A stretch of 56,884 nucleotides of DNA from Desulfobacterales bacterium. Its GTDB lineage: Bacteria > Desulfobacterota > Desulfobacteria > Desulfobacterales > JALSRD01. The position numbers and the translations under genes are program-made. The stretch spans positions 1 to 56,884 of the forward strand of contig JALSRD010000055.1 of NCBI GenBank assembly GCA_026984935.1. Reading direction: 5' to 3'. The notes under the pieces were generated by a model. It saw only the letters and a list, made by a program, of their open reading frames with translations. It had not been told where the DNA came from and did no database searches. Shown here piece by piece: positions 17,561 to 27,332 of this stretch (the first letter of the stretch is position 1; the number at the start of each line of letters is the position of its first letter).

Positions 17561-18028
17561 ATGGCCACCGAAGAAGGCATCGTCACCGCAGTCAAGCCGC
17601 ACACGGCATGGGTCAAAACCACGCGTAGCAGTGCGTGCAAGCACTGTTCCGCCAAGGCTTCCTGCCACACCGAAAACGAGGAAATGCATGTCGAAGCCAT
17701 CAATCTGGCAGGCGCCGAATCCGGCGACCGGGTGGTGATCAGCTTCGAAACCGCGTCGTTGATGAAAGCGACTTTCCTGCTCTACGTTTTCCCGGTTCTG
17801 TGCATGATTGCCGGGGCCGTCATCGGCCAGGTCCTGGCACCGCCGTCCGACCGCGGCGGCTCCCTGTCTTCCGCACTGTCGGCCTTCGCATTTCTAGCGG
17901 CAGCCATCCTTTTCATAAAGGTGCGCGGAAACCGCATGGCCGCAAAAAGCGCCTACCAGCCCAAAATCGTGCGGGTCATCCGCCGGCAGCCGGTGCCTCC
18001 GGGCGAAAATCCCTTGACGGCCAAGTGA
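17561..18028 (+). CDS. RseC/MucC-like SoxR-reducing system protein
   Basis: A 155-aa inner-membrane protein of the RseC/MucC family. The cytoplasmic N-terminus has a beta-barrel-like segment and a four-Cys-type cluster (SACKHC...SCH, residues 25-37) that may bind a metal or Fe-S centre. Two TM helices follow at about residues 70-92 and 105-123, with a basic tail. GGAGG lies upstream of the ATG. Family members work with Rnf/Rsx electron-transfer complexes or sigma-E control; neither is encoded here. Its partner here appears to be the DRTGG protein. Confidence 0.8.
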   Translation: MATEEGIVTAVKPHTAWVKTTRSSACKHCSAKASCHTENEEMHVEAINLAGAESGDRVVISFETASLMKATFLLYVFPVLCMIAGAVIGQVLAPPSDRGGSLSSALSAFAFLAAAILFIKVRGNRMAAKSAYQPKIVRVIRRQPVPPGENPLTAK

Positions 18029-18185
18029 CCCGATTCATAAATACGCCGGCCTGCATCCGTCAATGGATCCCATCCGGCTGTGTTGCGCAAACCACGACAT
18101 GTTCCCGGTATGCCGAAGTTTGCGCTGCTTGCCGGAGGGGCGCCTTGACGGCTTCGGTGCGTCACCGTATTTCCGAATCTGACCA

Positions 18186-20192
18186 CTAAGCCATAAAAAC
18201 CGCCAGGCGGTCCTTGCGGGCGCTGGCCTGCTGAACGGTAACCCGAACCAGGTCCTCGGCCTTGAGATCGCAGCCGCCCGCGATGGGCAGGGCGCACTCC
18301 AGCATATAGTCGGTCAGCAGAATCTGGTACGCGCTGCGCTTCTTGTACAGCACGATGGCCTCCAGCCTTTCGCCGGCCCTGCCCTCCAGATGCTTCAGCA
18401 GCCAGTAGCGCAGGCGGCGGTACTGCAGCCTGCCGACCTGCCCCATGGGCATCTCCAGCACCTGAATGAACCGCTCGATCTCTTCCGCCGTATAGGGCGT
18501 TTCCAGCCCGAGAGCCGCCCGGATCTGACGCTGGGTCACCAGGTCGAAGCTTTTCCGAATGGGCGAGGTTGCCGTGACATAGGCATCCAGCCCCAGGCCG
18601 GAATGGCGTTCAGGCGCAGGGCCGAGCACGAAACGGCTCAGCAGGCGCCGCTGCATCCAGTTTTGAAACAGCGTCCCCTGCATGCCGCGGTACAGCCGTT
18701 CGCGCGGTTCCGGCTGGGACCTGAAAATCGCCGGCAGCCCACGTTCGGCCAGAAACCGGGCCATGAGCCAGTTGGCCATGATCATCAGCTCGGCAACCAG
18801 CATGCGGGAGGGGCTCTCGCGGTTGACACGGTTGACGGTGAGCCGCCCCTGTTCATCAAACCACACGTTGATGTCCGGCAGGCTGATCTGGACAGCCCCA
18901 TCGTCCAGGCGCTTTTGGCGGAACGCCGCACCAATTTCGGCCAGAACGGCGATCTCGTCGTCATCCGTGCACATCTGGTTGGCATCAAAGTAGCTCAACT
19001 GGCGCTGCACGCGCACGCAGCTGGGCGTGATTTCGTAGTCGACAACCCGTCCGGAAACCGGTTTGGGCAGCTTGATCAGCAGGCTGATGGCCGGCCGCAG
19101 TTCCCCGATTCTCAGGCTGCAGCAGTCCTCGGCCAAGGGCACCGGCAGCATGGGGATCTTCAGATCGGGCATATAAATCGAGCTCGCCCGGCGCAGGGCC
19201 TCGACATCAATGGCGGATCCCTTCCGGATCACTTCCCCGACATCGGCGATATGGATCCCCAGGCGGTAATGATCGCCACGGTCCTCGATACTCAGGGCGT
19301 CGTCAAAATCCCGCGTACCCTGCCCGTCAATGGTGATAAGCGCCAGATCGCTCAGGTCGCGGCGGCCCCGCAGCAAATCGACGCCGTCCGGCAGTACGCC
19401 CGTCAAGGCCCCAACTTCCTCAACAACCGCCGCCGGAAAATCCACGGTGATTTCGTAGCGGCGGAGGTCGACATTTTCATCTTCGGAGAAAACGCCCAGC
19501 TTCACAAACAGGCCGAACAGGATATCCGGCGATTTGGCGCCGGCTTTTTTCAGGATCTTTTTGGCCAGATCCTGATGCTCGCTCTGGCCTTCGAAGATAT
19601 AATAGGATTTCAGTATTTCGACATACAGCCGTTCATCTTCGGTCATCTGTGCGAAAGTCCTGCCGGCGCTCGTGGCCAGCACCTGCTGCAGCCAGCGGGC
19701 GGCGCCCAGGATGATGCGGTCGCGGCGCGCGGCTTCCTCTTCCCGCGCACTCTTGTCTTCCACCTGCCGGGCCGTATAGGGGAAAAAGCCATTCTGATTG
19801 TACTTGAAGTATCGCCGGTTGTCGAAAAACGCCCTGAACACCGCAGCTTCGTGATCCGCGCTGCGGTTGTTGGGAAAACAGAATTCCGTCATGGTGGCAA
19901 GGTCGATCCATTCCTGTTCGGTGTTGAGAACCTCCCAGAGCTGCCGTATGTCCACATCACCGGCCAGGGCCTTGCGGCGACGCACAATCTCGTTCAGCGC
20001 CGCCACCGCCCTGTCCCTGCCCAGGGCAAGGTCCGGACACCGCCCCCCCTTGTGCGACAGGCGGCCGGCCGACAGGTTGACTTCACGGTTGTTTTCGGTC
20101 AGCAGCCGCACGCGCCGGTCTTTAACTTCCTCAACGACCGCACAAGTGATTTTCTGGCGGTCGATAAACTCCACGACGGTTCCGGATTTCAT
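18186..20192 (-). CDS. RNase II/RNB-domain exoribonuclease family protein
   Basis: A 668-aa protein with a central RNB catalytic domain (about residues 270-590). The signature LITIDGQGTRDFDDALS at about 284-300 holds the acidic metal ligands, followed by GDHYRLGIHIADVGEVI. The N-terminus (GTVVEFIDRQKITCAVVE) is an OB-like RNA-binding segment and a short S1-like remnant lies at the C-terminus. It would degrade RNA 3' to 5'. I start at ATG 20192, which gives the family-like N-terminus; ATG 20258 would add 22 residues. Neither has a good Shine-Dalgarno site. Confidence 0.87.
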   Translation of the reverse strand: MKSGTVVEFIDRQKITCAVVEEVKDRRVRLLTENNREVNLSAGRLSHKGGRCPDLALGRDRAVAALNEIVRRRKALAGDVDIRQLWEVLNTEQEWIDLATMTEFCFPNNRSADHEAAVFRAFFDNRRYFKYNQNGFFPYTARQVEDKSAREEEAARRDRIILGAARWLQQVLATSAGRTFAQMTEDERLYVEILKSYYIFEGQSEHQDLAKKILKKAGAKSPDILFGLFVKLGVFSEDENVDLRRYEITVDFPAAVVEEVGALTGVLPDGVDLLRGRRDLSDLALITIDGQGTRDFDDALSIEDRGDHYRLGIHIADVGEVIRKGSAIDVEALRRASSIYMPDLKIPMLPVPLAEDCCSLRIGELRPAISLLIKLPKPVSGRVVDYEITPSCVRVQRQLSYFDANQMCTDDDEIAVLAEIGAAFRQKRLDDGAVQISLPDINVWFDEQGRLTVNRVNRESPSRMLVAELMIMANWLMARFLAERGLPAIFRSQPEPRERLYRGMQGTLFQNWMQRRLLSRFVLGPAPERHSGLGLDAYVTATSPIRKSFDLVTQRQIRAALGLETPYTAEEIERFIQVLEMPMGQVGRLQYRRLRYWLLKHLEGRAGERLEAIVLYKKRSAYQILLTDYMLECALPIAGGCDLKAEDLVRVTVQQASARKDRLAVFMA

Positions 20193-20601
20193 AGCGGCTA
20201 TGATACCAACCCGGCTGTTGAAAGTCAACGCGGCGAGGCACTCTGCAGCAATTGACATCGGGGGCAGGCGGAACTAGTTTAGATTAGGCGTACTAAAGTG
20301 AAATTACCGGGAAAATACGTATTTTGCCAACAACCTCCGGTAATGGGCCGCAAGAGAGGCCGGGCGTGTTGCGGTGAAGCGGCAGCGGCAGCCGAGGAGA
20401 AAAGCCGTCCGGTCGCCGGCGTCAAGAATTTCAAGCTGCCTGAGGAGCTTGCGACGAGTTCTTCAAATTTAACCGGTCGGCAGGATGGCGCCGAAGGCTG
20501 CACACCGGCGCGATGCCAAAGCACGGTCGGCACGGAGTCGCCGGAGCTTGTTGATAAAATACGAAAATTCCACCAAACCGCATTTCACAGGGAGGCAAGC
20601 G
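20193..20601. other. Divergent intergenic region with palindrome and repeat-like segment
   Basis: About 410 nt between the RNase gene and the kinase-like gene with no convincing ORF. It holds a perfect 14-nt palindrome AAAATACGTATTTT at 20312-20325, bracketed by ACCGG (about 20306) and CCGGT (about 20337). At 20483-20549 is the segment resembling 150-212. GGGAGG at about 20590 is the Shine-Dalgarno site of the next gene. Confidence 0.5.
20312..20325. promoter_or_regulatory. Perfect 14-nt palindrome, possible operator
   Basis: AAAATACGTATTTT is self-complementary and AT-rich in a GC-rich genome. It lies 120 nt upstream of the RNase start and 277 nt upstream of the kinase-like gene. It may be a dimeric regulator site; no cognate regulator is obvious in the window. 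Confidence 0.35.
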
Positions 20602-21282
20602 ATGAAAACCAAAGCCCGCTCCATCAACCAGATCGTGGAAGAACAGGTCAATCGCTGGCGCCTGCTGAAAACCGCAGAAAAGCCGGAAGCATCGGTTCCC
20701 CCGGTGATCACGATTTCCAGGGAGCCGGGCAGCGGCGGCAGGATCGTGGCCCAAAAAGTGGCCGCCGCCGTCGGGTTCGACCTTTTTCACCAGGAGGTGA
20801 TCCACCAGATGGCACAAAGCGCCCGGGTCAGCCGGCTGCTCGTGGAAACACTGGATGAAAGAGGGCTGACCATCCTGGAAGACTGGGTGGCCTCCCTGGT
20901 TGAAGACCATCACCTCTGGCCCGACGAATATCTGCAGCACCTCATGAAGGTCATCGGCACCATCGGCGAGCACGGTGCGGCGGTCATCGTGGGCCGGGGC
21001 GCCAATTTCGTGCTCCCGCCGGAACAGCGTTTCAGTGTCCGCATCGTGGCGCCCCAAAAGACCCGCATCGAAAATGTGGCCCGCGAATTTTCCGTTTCCC
21101 CGAAAGAAGCCAAACGCCGGGTGATCCGCACGGAATCGGACCGTAAAGCCTTCGTGCGCAAGTACTACAACGCCGATATCAGCGATCCGCTGAACTACGA
21201 CCTGGTCCTCAACACCGGCACCTTGCGCATTGAAGAGGCCGCCGATGCCATCTGCAGTCTGGTCAAAGGCCGCCTGGACTGA
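20602..21282 (+). CDS. Cytidylate-kinase-like P-loop protein
   Basis: This 226-aa protein belongs to the cytidylate-kinase-like family common in deltaproteobacteria. The P-loop is ITISREPGSGGRIVAQKVA (about residues 35-53), in which GSGGR replaces the classic GKS/T. A second motif VIVGRGANFVL is near 133-143 and a basic lid segment (SVSPKEAKRRVIRTESDR) near 168-185. An N-terminal helix (1-30) precedes the kinase fold. The start has GGGAGG 10 nt upstream. The substrate is unknown; it is not a canonical Cmk. Confidence 0.8.
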   Translation: MKTKARSINQIVEEQVNRWRLLKTAEKPEASVPPVITISREPGSGGRIVAQKVAAAVGFDLFHQEVIHQMAQSARVSRLLVETLDERGLTILEDWVASLVEDHHLWPDEYLQHLMKVIGTIGEHGAAVIVGRGANFVLPPEQRFSVRIVAPQKTRIENVAREFSVSPKEAKRRVIRTESDRKAFVRKYYNADISDPLNYDLVLNTGTLRIEEAADAICSLVKGRLD

Positions 21283-21527
21283 CGGCGGCTTCATCGTCAC
21301 GGTACCGGGATATCACCACCGTGCACGAAATGCCGGCATTCATTCCCATAGCCGGCAGTCTGCCGCAAGCCCGGACTCCGGTTAGGGCGGGGAGAATCCG
21401 CCGGCACACCCTGGCGGACAGGGCGGTTTCCACATTCCGGTTGAACCCGACGGGACAACGATGATAATGGTGGGCTTTCGACACGCATTCGCCCATCGAA
21501 CCCATTGTCATCGGAAGGCCCTGCGTT

Positions 21528-23315
21528 ATGACGCCCATAGAACCGATGCCCGCCAGTCCTTCCGCGCGGCTGATATGGCCCTTTTTCAGGGAGCGGGCCG
21601 CCTTCATCCTTTTGGGGCTGCTGGCGCTGATGATCGTGGATGTGCTGCAGCTCTTCATCCCGCGCATCATCAAACGTGCCGTGGACGGACTCACCGGCGC
21701 CACCACCAACGCGCACCAACTGCTGCAATACGCCCTGGCCATAACGCTGCTGGCAATTCTAATCGCCCTGTTCCGCTATTTCTGGCGGCGGCTCCTGCTG
21801 GGGACTTCGCGGCGCATCGAGGAAGGGCTGCGCAACCGCCTCTTCGCCCATATCCAGACGCTTTCGGCCGCCTATTTCGACCACACCACGGTGGGCAGCC
21901 TGATGGCCCATGCCACCAACGACATCAAGCAGATCCGCATGGCCTGCGGCATGGGCCTGGTCGCTTTGAACGATGCCCTGGTGCTGGGCACGGCGGCCGT
22001 CGCCTTCATGGTCTATATCAGCCCCCGACTGACGGCCTTCGTACTGATTCCCATGCCGCTCATCGTTTTCGGCACACGCTTTTTCAGCCGCAAGATGCAC
22101 CGCCGCTACCAGAACGTGCAGCGCAACTTCGCGGAATTGACTGAAATCGTCCGGGAACGCTTTGCCGGCATCCGCATCATCAAGGCCTACACCCAGGAGC
22201 AGGCCGCCGCGCAACAGGTCGAACAGGCCTCCAAAGGCTATGTGGCAGCCAATCTCAAGCTGGTCAGGGTGGTGGGCGCGTTTCTGCCCATGATGGTGCT
22301 GCTGACCAACATGAGCCTGGCCATCGTCCTGTTTCTGGGTGGGCGCATGACCATTGCGGGCACCATCACGCCCGGTGATTTCGTCGCCTTCATCGCCTAC
22401 CTCGGCCTGCTGACCTGGCCCATGATGGCCATGGGCTGGGTAACCAACCTCATTCAGCGCGGGCGGGCTTCGCTGGACCGGATCGATGTCATTTTTCAGA
22501 CCCGTCCCCAGGTGACCAGCCGGCCGGACGCCCGCTGTCTGGAATCCGTCGAAGGCGAAATCCGTTTCGAGCAGGTTGCCTTTGCTTACGGCGGCCGCGA
22601 AGACGGGGCACGTACAGCGCCGGTGCTGCGGGACCTGAGCTTCGATTTGCCGGCCGGCCGTACGCTGGGCATCGTCGGCCCGCCGGGCAGCGGCAAAAGC
22701 ACGCTGCTTTCCCTGATTGCGCGCATTTACGATGTCACCGACGGGTGTATCCGCATAGACGGACTCGACATCCGCGGCATCCGGGTGCCGGACCTGCGCC
22801 GGGCCATCGCTTTCGTTCCCCAGGAGCCTTTCCTCTTCGCCACTTCCATCCGGGAAAACATCACCCTGGGAAATCCGCGCATCGACACAACGCAGGTTGT
22901 CGCGGCGGCACGCCAGGCGGCCATTTACGACACCATCGCGGCCCTGCCGGCCGGATTCGATACCCTGGTTGGCGAAAAGGGCATCGTTCTTTCCGGGGGC
23001 CAGAAGCAGCGCATCGCCCTGGCCCGGGCGCTGCTGCAGGACCGCCCGTTGCTGCTCCTGGACGACCCCATCAGCCAGGTCGACGTGCATACCGGCCGGC
23101 GCATTATCGATCATGTCCGCTCGCTGGCCGGCCGCCGGACCGTCATCATCGTGTCCCACCGCCTGACGGCACTGCAGCATGCCGACCGCATTTTCACCCT
23201 CGACCACGGCCGCATCATCGAATCGGGCACCCACCACGAACTCATGCAGGCCGGCGGATATTACGCCGGTACGTTCGCGCTGCAACAGATTGAAGGCACG
23301 CTGGATGCGCACTGA
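21528..23315 (+). CDS. ABC exporter half-transporter, subunit A (degenerate catalytic site)
   Basis: A 595-aa fused TM-ATPase exporter of the MsbA/MdlB/BmrC class. Six TM helices occupy about residues 20-310 and the nucleotide-binding domain about 340-580. Walker A is GPPGSGKST near 384 and the signature LSGGQKQR near 487 is canonical. After Walker B the catalytic Glu is replaced: LLLLDDPIS has Asp. This is typical of the non-catalytic partner in heterodimeric exporters. Its stop overlaps the next gene by 11 nt. Substrate (drug, lipid or peptide) cannot be told. Confidence 0.92.
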   Translation: MTPIEPMPASPSARLIWPFFRERAAFILLGLLALMIVDVLQLFIPRIIKRAVDGLTGATTNAHQLLQYALAITLLAILIALFRYFWRRLLLGTSRRIEEGLRNRLFAHIQTLSAAYFDHTTVGSLMAHATNDIKQIRMACGMGLVALNDALVLGTAAVAFMVYISPRLTAFVLIPMPLIVFGTRFFSRKMHRRYQNVQRNFAELTEIVRERFAGIRIIKAYTQEQAAAQQVEQASKGYVAANLKLVRVVGAFLPMMVLLTNMSLAIVLFLGGRMTIAGTITPGDFVAFIAYLGLLTWPMMAMGWVTNLIQRGRASLDRIDVIFQTRPQVTSRPDARCLESVEGEIRFEQVAFAYGGREDGARTAPVLRDLSFDLPAGRTLGIVGPPGSGKSTLLSLIARIYDVTDGCIRIDGLDIRGIRVPDLRRAIAFVPQEPFLFATSIRENITLGNPRIDTTQVVAAARQAAIYDTIAALPAGFDTLVGEKGIVLSGGQKQRIALARALLQDRPLLLLDDPISQVDVHTGRRIIDHVRSLAGRRTVIIVSHRLTALQHADRIFTLDHGRIIESGTHHELMQAGGYYAGTFALQQIEGTLDAH

Positions 23316-25221
23316 CTACGGCTACTTCGAAGAAAAGCAGCTGGGCAAAGCCTACGACACCCGGCTGCTGCGGCGCCTGGCGCCCTACCTGGCGCCCTAC
23401 CGCTGGCTGCTGGTGGTATCCGTTGCACTGGTCGTGCTGATCACCGTCATCGATCTTTCGCTGCCGCTGGTAACCAAAACCGCCATCGACCGCTACATCG
23501 TTCCGACCCGTAAAACCAGCCGGTCCGCTACGCGCCACCGCCCGCTGCTCTTGCACCCCGGATTGTCGGCACCCGCCCCCCGGGAGCCTATACCCCACCG
23601 CGCCCGCTACAACGGGCTGGCCCGCATGTGCCTTCTGTTTGCGGGGCTCATCGCCATCGGTTTTGCGCTTAATTTTGCCCAGAAGATCATCATGGAATAT
23701 GCCGGGCATATGATGATGCACGACTTGCGCCTGGCGCTGTTTTCCCACATCCAGGAACTGCCCATGGCATTTTTTGCACGCAATCCGGTGGGCCGGTTGA
23801 CCACCCGGGTTACCAATGACGTGCAGAACATGCACGAACTGTTTACCTCCGTCATGTCGATGATCTTCAAAGACATCTTTCTGCTGGCCGGTATTGCCGC
23901 CGTGCTGCTGGTACTGAACTGGAAGCTGGCCCTGGCCGCTTTCAGCGTGCTGCCGGCCGTGGTCTACGCGGCTTTCGTCTTTTCACGGCAGGTACGCGAA
24001 ATCTTCCGCACCCTGCGGCTCAAAATCGCGGAAATCAATACGCGTTTCGCCGAAACCATCGGCGGCCTCAGGGTGATCCAGCTCTTTTTGCAGGAGGAAA
24101 ACAACCTTGCACGCTTCGCACGCCTGAACCACGATGTCTACCGCGCCGGCATCCGCCAGATCCACGTGCTGGGGGTCTTTCTGCCGCTGATCGAACTGCT
24201 GGGGACGGTCATGGTGGCGATCCTGGTCTACTACGGCGGCAGCGCCGTCCTGGCGGGCGCAATCACTCTGGGCAGCTTGGTGGCCTTTCTGACTTACGTG
24301 CGCATGTTCTTCCGGCCGATCCGCGACCTGGCGGACAAGTACAATATCCTGCAAAACGCCATGGCATCGGCGGAAAGGCTGTTTCTGATCATGGACAGCG
24401 GCGGCGCCGACGGACAGATGCCGGCGGCAGGCGGCGCGCAACCGCCGTCGCGCTTCATCGAAACCATCGACACCATTTGCTTCGAGGATGTTTCCTTTGC
24501 CTACGAATCGTCAAATCCGGTTCTGAGGCACGTTTCCCTGGACATCCGCCGGGGGCAGACCGTGGCCCTTGTGGGCCCCACCGGGTCGGGGAAAACCACC
24601 CTGGTCAATCTGGTGACGCGCTTTTACGACCCCACCTCGGGCCGGATCACCATCAACGGCCTGGATATCCGTAAGATCCCGCCGCACATGCTGAGATCCA
24701 AAATCGCCATCGTCACCCAGGATCCCTTTTTATTCTCCGGCACACTGCGCGACAACATTCTGCAGGGAAACCCGCGCCTGACGGATGACCAAATCCGGGA
24801 CATCCTGGAGGCGGCCGAGTGCCGGGAGCTGGCCGAACATCTGCCGCAGGGCCTGGATACGCATCTGTCCAGGGAGGGCGCTTCCATCTCCAGCGGCGAG
24901 CGCCAGTTGATTTCCATCGCGCGGGCATTCGCGCGCAATCCCGAGCTGATCATTCTGGATGAAGCCACCTCCTACATCGACAGCCGCACTGAAAACCGCG
25001 TGCAGCGGGCGATGTTCAAGCTGATCGCCGGACGTACGGCCCTGGTGGTCGCCCACCGCCTGTCGACGGCCAGCCGCGCTGACCTCATCGTCGTTATGCA
25101 CCGTGGACGGATCGTTGAAGCGGGCTTTTTCGAAGACCTGCTGCGCGCCCGCGGATATTACTACCGCATGACCCGCGTCCAGGATTGCACGGCCCCCGCC
25201 TGTACCACCTCCGGCGAGTGA
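23305..25221 (+). CDS. ABC exporter half-transporter, subunit B
   Basis: The 638-aa partner of subunit A starts at ATG 23305 inside its last codons. TM helices are at about residues 30-360, with an unusual basic and proline-rich insertion of about 45 residues (about 65-110) between TM1 and TM2. Walker A is GPTGSGKTT near 424, the signature is degenerate (SISSGERQ near 527), and Walker B has the catalytic Glu in LDEATS near 552. Together with A, only one composite ATP site is complete: Walker A/B of this subunit with LSGGQ of A. Confidence 0.92.
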   Translation: MRTDYGYFEEKQLGKAYDTRLLRRLAPYLAPYRWLLVVSVALVVLITVIDLSLPLVTKTAIDRYIVPTRKTSRSATRHRPLLLHPGLSAPAPREPIPHRARYNGLARMCLLFAGLIAIGFALNFAQKIIMEYAGHMMMHDLRLALFSHIQELPMAFFARNPVGRLTTRVTNDVQNMHELFTSVMSMIFKDIFLLAGIAAVLLVLNWKLALAAFSVLPAVVYAAFVFSRQVREIFRTLRLKIAEINTRFAETIGGLRVIQLFLQEENNLARFARLNHDVYRAGIRQIHVLGVFLPLIELLGTVMVAILVYYGGSAVLAGAITLGSLVAFLTYVRMFFRPIRDLADKYNILQNAMASAERLFLIMDSGGADGQMPAAGGAQPPSRFIETIDTICFEDVSFAYESSNPVLRHVSLDIRRGQTVALVGPTGSGKTTLVNLVTRFYDPTSGRITINGLDIRKIPPHMLRSKIAIVTQDPFLFSGTLRDNILQGNPRLTDDQIRDILEAAECRELAEHLPQGLDTHLSREGASISSGERQLISIARAFARNPELIILDEATSYIDSRTENRVQRAMFKLIAGRTALVVAHRLSTASRADLIVVMHRGRIVEAGFFEDLLRARGYYYRMTRVQDCTAPACTTSGE

Positions 25222-25451
25222 TACATTGTATCCACAATAGACCTAAACGCACAAAATTGCTTGCCAACTTCATCGACACATGGTACTGGGTCTATCTTGA
25301 TTTTGGTGCGTCGCGGTCCCGGTGCCCCGGCCCGGATGCGGACCGCAACGCATAAAGAGGCATGCGCACAAAAGGCCTGCAAGACGGCCTTGAGTCCAAA
25401 GCACGTGGTTTTTTCTTTAAATCCCTTTTGGCGCAAAGGAGGAGTGAATCA

Positions 25452-27215
25452 ATGGCTTACAATGCAGTGGAGATGGCTGACTGGCAGATTTCCGAGGCGG
25501 CTGAAAAGAACATGCCGACCCCGGATGAATGGCGTGAACGATTGGGTCTTGAAAAAGACGAAATGCTTCCCATGGGGAGGCTGGCCAAGCTCGATTTCCT
25601 GAAAATCATCGACCGCCTCAAAGACAAACCGGACGGGAAGTACATTGAAGTGACCGCCATTACCCCCACCCCGCTGGGCGAGGGCAAGAGCACCACCTCC
25701 TGCGGCCTGATGGAAGGTCTGGGAAAACGCGGCGTCAACGTGGGCGGCTGCCTGCGCCAGCCCTCGGGCGGACCCACCATGAACATCAAGGGTACCGCGG
25801 CCGGCGGCGGCAACTCGCTGTTGATCCCCATGACCGAGTTTTCCCTTGGCCTGACCGGTGACATCAACGATATCGTCAATGCCCACAACCTGGCCATGGT
25901 GGCGCTGACCGCCCGCATGCAGCACGAGCGCAACTACAACGACGAGCAGCTGCAGCGCCTGACCGGCATGCGGCGCCTGGACATCAACCCCACCCGCGTG
26001 GAAATGGGCTGGGTAGTGGACCTGTGCGCCCAGTCGCTGCGCAACATCGTTATCGGCCTGGGCGGACGCTACGACGGTTTTACCATGCAGTCCAGGTTCG
26101 GCATCGCGGTGGGTTCCGAGTGCATGGCCATCTTGTCCGTCGTCCGGGATCTGGCGGACCTGAAAGACCGGCTCAACAAGATCACCGTGGCCTTCGACAA
26201 GAGCGGCAAGGCCGTGACCACCGGCGACCTGGAAGTCGGCAACGCCATGACCGCCTGGATGCGCAACACCATCAACCCCACGTTGATGTGTACGGCCGAG
26301 TACAACCCCTGCATGGTGCACGCGGGCCCCTTTGCCAACATCGCCGTGGGCCAGTCCTCGATCATCGCCGACCGCATCGGCCTGAAGCTGTTCGACTACC
26401 ATGTCACCGAAAGCGGGTTCGGCGCCGACATCGGCTTCGAGAAGTTCTGGAACGTCAAGTGCCGCTTCAGCGGCCTCAAACCGCACGTATCCGTGCTGAC
26501 GACCACCATCCGCGCCCTGAAGATGCACGGCGGCGGACCCAAGGTGGTGGCCGGCATCGCCCTGGCCGACGAGTACACCAAAGAGAACCTGGAACTGGTG
26601 GAAAAGGGCTGCGCCAACATGGTGCATCACATCAACACCATCCGCAAGTCCGGCATCAACCCGGTGGTCTGCATCAACCGCTTCTTTACCGACACGGATG
26701 CCGAGGTGGCCGTCGTCCGCAAGGCCGCCGAGGCCGCCGGTGCGCGCTGCGCCGAATCCAAGCACTGGGAACTGGGCGGCGACGGGGCCCTTGAACTGGC
26801 GGATGCCGTCATCGATGCCTGCAACGAGGAAAATGAGTTCAAGTTCCTGTACCCCATCGAGATGAAGCTGCGCGACCGCGTGGACCTGATCGCCAGAGAG
26901 GTATACGGCGCCGACGGCGTATCCTGGTCACCTGAAGCCGAGGCCAAGGCCAAAATGCTGGAAGATGATCCCATGTATGCGGATTTCGCCACCATGATGG
27001 TCAAGACCCACCTGAGCCTGACCCATGATGTGGCCTTAAAGGGCGTGCCCACGGGCTGGACGCTGCCCATCCGCGACGTCCTCATTTATTCCGGCGCCAA
27101 GTTCCTGTGCCCCTGCGCCGGCACCATCAGCCTCATGCCGGGCACCAGCTCCAACCCGGCCTTCAGGCGGGTCGACGTGGACGTCGATACCGGCAAGGTC
27201 ACCGGGCTGTTCTAG
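25452..27215 (+). CDS. fhs: Formate-tetrahydrofolate ligase
   Basis: Fhs makes 10-formyl-THF from formate, THF and ATP, and works in reverse in acetate-oxidising sulfate reducers. The 587-aa product is full length. It has the ATP-binding loop [12 protein letters not shown] (about residues 75-86), the [19 protein letters not shown] segment (about 101-119), [11 protein letters not shown] (about 129-139) and the C-terminal [19 protein letters not shown] lies about 8 nt upstream of ATG 25452. It is apparently monocistronic and ends at a strong bidirectional terminator. It implies that the methyl branch of the Wood-Ljungdahl pathway is present. Confidence 0.98.
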   Translation: MAYNAVEMADWQISEAAEKNMPTPDEWRERLGLEKDEMLPMGRLAKLDFLKIIDRLKDKPDGKYIEVTAITPTPLGEGKSTTSCGLMEGLGKRGVNVGGCLRQPSGGPTMNIKGTAAGGGNSLLIPMTEFSLGLTGDINDIVNAHNLAMVALTARMQHERNYNDEQLQRLTGMRRLDINPTRVEMGWVVDLCAQSLRNIVIGLGGRYDGFTMQSRFGIAVGSECMAILSVVRDLADLKDRLNKITVAFDKSGKAVTTGDLEVGNAMTAWMRNTINPTLMCTAEYNPCMVHAGPFANIAVGQSSIIADRIGLKLFDYHVTESGFGADIGFEKFWNVKCRFSGLKPHVSVLTTTIRALKMHGGGPKVVAGIALADEYTKENLELVEKGCANMVHHINTIRKSGINPVVCINRFFTDTDAEVAVVRKAAEAAGARCAESKHWELGGDGALELADAVIDACNEENEFKFLYPIEMKLRDRVDLIAREVYGADGVSWSPEAEAKAKMLEDDPMYADFATMMVKTHLSLTHDVALKGVPTGWTLPIRDVLIYSGAKFLCPCAGTISLMPGTSSNPAFRRVDVDVDTGKVTGLF

Positions 27216-27255
27216 CCGACCTCAAACCCGGGCCAAAGGCCCGGTTGCATCTAAA

Positions 27256-27285
27256 AAAGGCCCGCAGTCTCAACTGCGGGCCTTT
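27256..27285. terminator. Bidirectional rho-independent terminator (fhs / adh)
   Basis: A stem GGCCCGCAGT (27259-27268), 4-nt loop and ACTGCGGGCC (27273-27282) is extended by AAA/TTT pairs, with an A6 tract before it and T-rich sequence after it. It can stop fhs on the plus strand and the alcohol dehydrogenase transcript on the minus strand. A second hairpin (about 27225-27246) lies just upstream. Confidence 0.93.
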
Positions 27286-27332
27286 CGTTTGAACACCACG
27301 TCCGGTCCCATTCGCGGCCGGCGCCCCGGTTT

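Noticed and set aside
18390-20255. Long plus-strand open frame (about 620 codons) opposite the RNase gene
   Set aside because: It is antisense to a well supported RNB-domain gene and results from GC-rich codon use; its sequence shows no family motif.
25449-26765. Long minus-strand open frame opposite fhs
   Set aside because: Antisense shadow of a highly conserved gene; no ribosome binding site or motif.
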